DNA of 18,820 nucleotides. Source: Gammaproteobacteria bacterium (GTDB lineage: Bacteria > Pseudomonadota > Gammaproteobacteria > DSM-26407). The stretch lies in NCBI GenBank assembly GCA_028694565.1, contig JAQVKR010000005.1, forward strand, positions 1 through 18,820, in the 5' to 3' direction. Within the stretch, counting starts at the first letter, position 1; the number at the start of each line of letters is the position of its first letter. This document shows positions 16,186-18,820 of this stretch, piece by piece. A model generated the notes under the pieces. It made no database searches. It was not told the DNA's origin and worked only from the letters and a program-made list of their open reading frames with translations. The position numbers and the translations under genes were made by a program.

Positions 16186-17799
16186 GATACCATCAGCCAG
16201 ACGATCATGTCCCGCATCTTCATCTATGACACCACCCTCCGCGACGGCACCCAGGGCGAGGAGATCTCGCTCTCGTGCGACGACAAGCTCACCCTGGCCC
16301 GCAGGCTCGACGAGTTCGGCGTCCACTACATCGAGGGTGGGTGGCCGGGCTCGAATCCCAAGGATGCCGAGTTCTTCGCGCGGGTCCGCGGCCTGGGGCT
16401 GAAGCAGGCCAGGGTGGCCGCCTTCGGCAGCACCCGGCGCAAGCATGGCCGCTGCGAGGACGACGACAACCTGCAGGCGCTGCTGGATGCCGGGACGCCG
16501 GTGGTGACGCTGGTGGCCAAGAGCTGGGACTACCACGTGGACGCCGTGCTCGACACCACCCGCGAGGAGAACCTCGCCATGGTGCGCGACAGCGTCGCCT
16601 ACATGAAGTCCCGGGGGCGGGAAGTGTTCCTGGACGCCGAGCATTTCTTCGACGGCTACAAGGCCAATCCCGCCTACGCCCTGGCGGTGCTGCTGGCGGC
16701 CGAGGAGGCGGGGGCCGACGCGCTGGTGCTGTGCGAGACCAACGGCGGTGCGCTGCCCTGGGAGGTGGAGTCGATCGTGGCCGAGGTGCGTGCCCGCACC
16801 CGCGTCCCGCTGGGCATCCACGTCCACAACGACAGCGGCTGCGCGGTGGCCAACACCCTGGCGGCGGTGCGTGCCGGCTGCACCCAGGTGCAGGGCACCC
16901 TGAACGGCTACGGCGAGCGGGTCGGCAATGCCAATCTGACTACCATCATCCCCAATCTGCAGCTGAAGATGGGTCTGCAGGTGGTGAGCGCCGAGCAGCT
17001 GCGCGGACTCACCACCCTGTCGCGCTTCGCCGCCGAGCTGGCCAACCTCAAGCACGACAGCCGCGCGCCCTACGTCGGCGCCAGCGCCTTCGCCCACAAG
17101 GGCGGAATCCACGTGGCGGCGGTGCTCAAGGCGGTGGACACCTACCAGCACATCGATCCGGAGCGGGTGGGCAACGAAACCCGTGCGGTGGTCTCCGAGC
17201 TCTCCGGCCGCGGCAACCTGGTCTACCAGGCCCGCTCCCGGGGGCTGGAAATCAGCCGCGAGGACGCCCAGCGGGTGCTGCACCAGATCAAGCGCCTGGA
17301 GCACGAGGGCTTCACCTTCGAGGCGGCCGAGGCGTCGGTGGACCTGATGCTCTACCGGGTGAGCCGCGACTACGCTCCTCCCTTCGAACTGGTGGACTTC
17401 ATGGTGCTCACCGAGCAGCGTCATGGCCGCGGCCTGCTTTCCGAGGCCACGGTGAAGGTGCGCATCGAGGGGGCGCTGAAGCTCACCGCGGCCGAGGGCA
17501 ACGGTCCGGTGGACGCCCTGGCCCACGCGCTGAGCAAGGCGCTGTGCGACTTCTACCCGGAACTGGCCGCGGTCCGGCTCACCGACTACAAGGTGCGCAT
17601 CCTGGACAGCGACAAGGGCACCGCGGCCACCACCCGGGTGCTGATCGACTTCCACGACGGGGAGCGTGGCTGGACCACGGTCGGCGCCAGCCCGAACATC
17701 ATCGAGGCGAGCTGGCGGGCGCTCTCGGACAGCATGGAGTACGCCTTGCTGGCGCGCAAAGGGGCGATTCGCCTGGATCCGGTCTCCCGGACCGGTTGA
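16183..17799 (+). CDS. cimA: Citramalate synthase
   Basis: 538 residues. It condenses acetyl-CoA with pyruvate to (R)-citramalate, the threonine-independent entry to isoleucine. A DRE-TIM metallolyase barrel opens with RIFIYDTTLRDGTQGEEISLS. Metal-ligand His213 and His215 are in GIHVHNDSGCAVAN, followed by GTLNGYGERVGNANL. A C-terminal LeuA-type regulatory domain runs from about residue 400 to the end (VKVRIEGALKLTAAEGNGPVDALAHAL...GASPNIIEASWRALSDSMEYAL). Size and features match the long CimA family (TIGR00977 type) rather than 2-isopropylmalate synthase. The regulatory domain normally senses isoleucine. Two starts are possible: 16183 (MDTISQTIM) or 16207 (MSRIF), the latter being the more usual beginning; neither has a ribosome site. 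Confidence 0.93.
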   Translation: MDTISQTIMSRIFIYDTTLRDGTQGEEISLSCDDKLTLARRLDEFGVHYIEGGWPGSNPKDAEFFARVRGLGLKQARVAAFGSTRRKHGRCEDDDNLQALLDAGTPVVTLVAKSWDYHVDAVLDTTREENLAMVRDSVAYMKSRGREVFLDAEHFFDGYKANPAYALAVLLAAEEAGADALVLCETNGGALPWEVESIVAEVRARTRVPLGIHVHNDSGCAVANTLAAVRAGCTQVQGTLNGYGERVGNANLTTIIPNLQLKMGLQVVSAEQLRGLTTLSRFAAELANLKHDSRAPYVGASAFAHKGGIHVAAVLKAVDTYQHIDPERVGNETRAVVSELSGRGNLVYQARSRGLEISREDAQRVLHQIKRLEHEGFTFEAAEASVDLMLYRVSRDYAPPFELVDFMVLTEQRHGRGLLSEATVKVRIEGALKLTAAEGNGPVDALAHALSKALCDFYPELAAVRLTDYKVRILDSDKGTAATTRVLIDFHDGERGWTTVGASPNIIEASWRALSDSMEYALLARKGAIRLDPVSRTG

Positions 17800-17897
17800 G
17801 GGCCGCGTACCCGCGCGCTCCTGGAATCCCTGCGTAATCTGTGGGTTGAAGCGGTTCCGGTCGCGCTGGCGGCCCGGACTGGGCATACTTGTGTGCA

Positions 17898-17916
17898 GCG
17901 CCGCCGGAGACGGCGC
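17898..17916 (+). promoter_or_regulatory. Hairpin in the rnfD leader
   Basis: gcgccg (17898-17903) pairs with cggcgc (17911-17916) around a 7-base loop. It is followed by an A-run and precedes the rnfD ATG by about 54 bases. A CATACT box (17884-17889) just before it could be the -10, with transcription starting near the hairpin. The gap 17800-17969 otherwise holds nothing recognisable, and in particular no rnfC. Confidence 0.3.
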
Positions 17917-17969
17917 AGAAAAAAGAGCACCGATGCCCAGGGAACGCCAGCACGAGGAGCCGCCCGCCC

Positions 17970-18820
17970 ATGGCCAGCAATCCGCCCTACGTCCACACCT
18001 CCGGCAGCGTCACCCGGGACATGTCGCTCGTGGTCGCCGCCCTGATTCCCGCCATCGCCGTCCAGATCTGGCAGTTCGGCTGGGGCGTGGCGGTCAATGT
18101 TTCCGTGGCGCTGGTCGTGGCGCTCGCGACCGAGGCGCTGATGCTGCGGCTGCGGAGGCGCCCGGTGGGCGTGTTCCTGGGCGACGGCAGCGCGGTGGTC
18201 ACGGCGCTGCTGCTGGCCATCTGCCTGCCCCCCCTGGTCCCCTGGTGGCTGCCCGCGGTGGGTGCGGCGCTGGCCCTCTCCCTGGGCAAGCACCTCTACG
18301 GCGGACTGGGCTACAACATCTTCAACCCCGCGATGGCGGGCTACGTGATTCTGCTCATCGCCTTCCCGCCGGAGATGACCGCCTGGTTGCCCCCCATGGC
18401 CTTGCGCGAGTTCCACTTCGGCCTCGGGGATCACCTGCTCTTCGCATTCGCCGGGCAGCTTCCTTCCGGGTTGGACATCGACGCCATCACCATGGCGACC
18501 CCCCTGGATCACCTGCAGAACAGCCTCAGCGCCGGGGGGACGGTTTCGGAGATCATGACCCAGCCCGCGTTCGGCGGCTACGGCGGACCGGGCTGGGGGA
18601 TGGTGAACGCCATGCTGCTGTTGGGCGGCCTGGCGCTGCTGGCGACCCGGGTCATCAGCTGGCATGTGCCGGTGGGTCTGCTGGGGGCGCTGGCCGTGAT
18701 GGCGGGCCTCTTCCACGGGCTGGAACCGGACCGGTTCGCCGGCGCGGGCTTTCACGTCTTCACCTTCTAGGCCCTGCTCGGGGCCTTCTTCATCGCCACC
18801 GATCCGGTGAGCGGCGCCGC
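17970..18820 (+). CDS. rnfD: RnfD subunit of the Rnf ion-translocating complex, in-frame TAG at codon 267, 3' end cut by the window
   Basis: Integral-membrane Rnf/Nqr subunit that carries covalent FMN in the ferredoxin:NAD+ oxidoreductase. The start at 17970 follows GAGGAG. Recognisable parts are NPPYVHTSGSVTRDMSLVVAALIPAI, GDGSAVVTALLLAICLPPLVPWW, KHLYGGLGYNIFNPAMAGYVILLIAFP and ITMATPLDHLQ, where Thr177 matches the FMN-bearing Thr of E. coli RnfD (QATPLD). At 18768-18770 a TAG interrupts FHVFTF. The same frame continues ALLGAFFIATDPVSGA, the strongly conserved late membrane segment (E. coli: TMLGAFFILTDPVTAS). If TAG stops translation, about 85 C-terminal residues and several helices are lost. 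rnfABC do not precede it. Confidence 0.88.

Overview
The window is about 70% GC, densely coded DNA from a bacterium, most likely a gammaproteobacterium. The EfpL (YeiP-type EF-P paralogue), RnfD and DsrC/TusE-family genes, together with the Mch/Mcl pair, suggest a sulfur-oxidising or Chromatiales-like lineage. The lineage is inferred from gene content; no rRNA or tRNA is present to fix it.

Layout. Bases 2-394 are the 3' end of a VOC/glyoxalase-fold gene (+). Bases 488-1839 hold, on the minus strand, a DUF502 membrane protein and an unusual carboxymuconolactone-decarboxylase/Rieske fusion. Bases 2165-10572 are six minus-strand genes that look like one metabolic block. In transcription order they are a CitE-family lyase with an intact active site (candidate malyl/methylmalyl-CoA lyase), an acyl-CoA ligase, a second CitE-family protein with altered active-site residues, mesaconyl-CoA hydratase (mch), long-form phosphotransacetylase (pta) and acetate kinase (ackA). 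Most junctions are tight (TAATG and ATGA overlaps). Facing them across a 424-bp AT-punctuated intergenic region is a third CitE-family gene (10997-11989, +). Its reading frame is interrupted by one in-frame TAG, exactly at the Glu position of the DLED active-site motif. Bases 12049-12200 are a palindromic repeat element. After it come a TauE/SafE-family transporter, a LOG-family nucleotide hydrolase, a CoA-binding protein and a DsrC-like protein (all +), efpL (-), citramalate synthase cimA (+) and rnfD (+, cut by the window end). rnfD also carries an in-frame TAG with conserved RnfD sequence continuing after it.

How the genes may work together. Mcl- and Mch-type enzymes interconvert glyoxylate plus propionyl-CoA, methylmalyl-CoA and mesaconyl-CoA in the ethylmalonyl-CoA pathway, the 3-hydroxypropionate bicycle and related routes. 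An acyl-CoA ligase would feed an acid into such a route, and Pta-AckA would recover ATP from acetyl-CoA. This is an inference from gene content.

Most notable points: (i) two in-frame amber codons inside otherwise intact, conserved genes, while TAG also ends at least two other genes normally; (ii) three CitE paralogues carrying Glu, His and TAG at the same active-site position; (iii) a strongly self-complementary segment at 15296-15439, behind a promoter-like -10, that can fold as a three-way junction and may be an undescribed small RNA.
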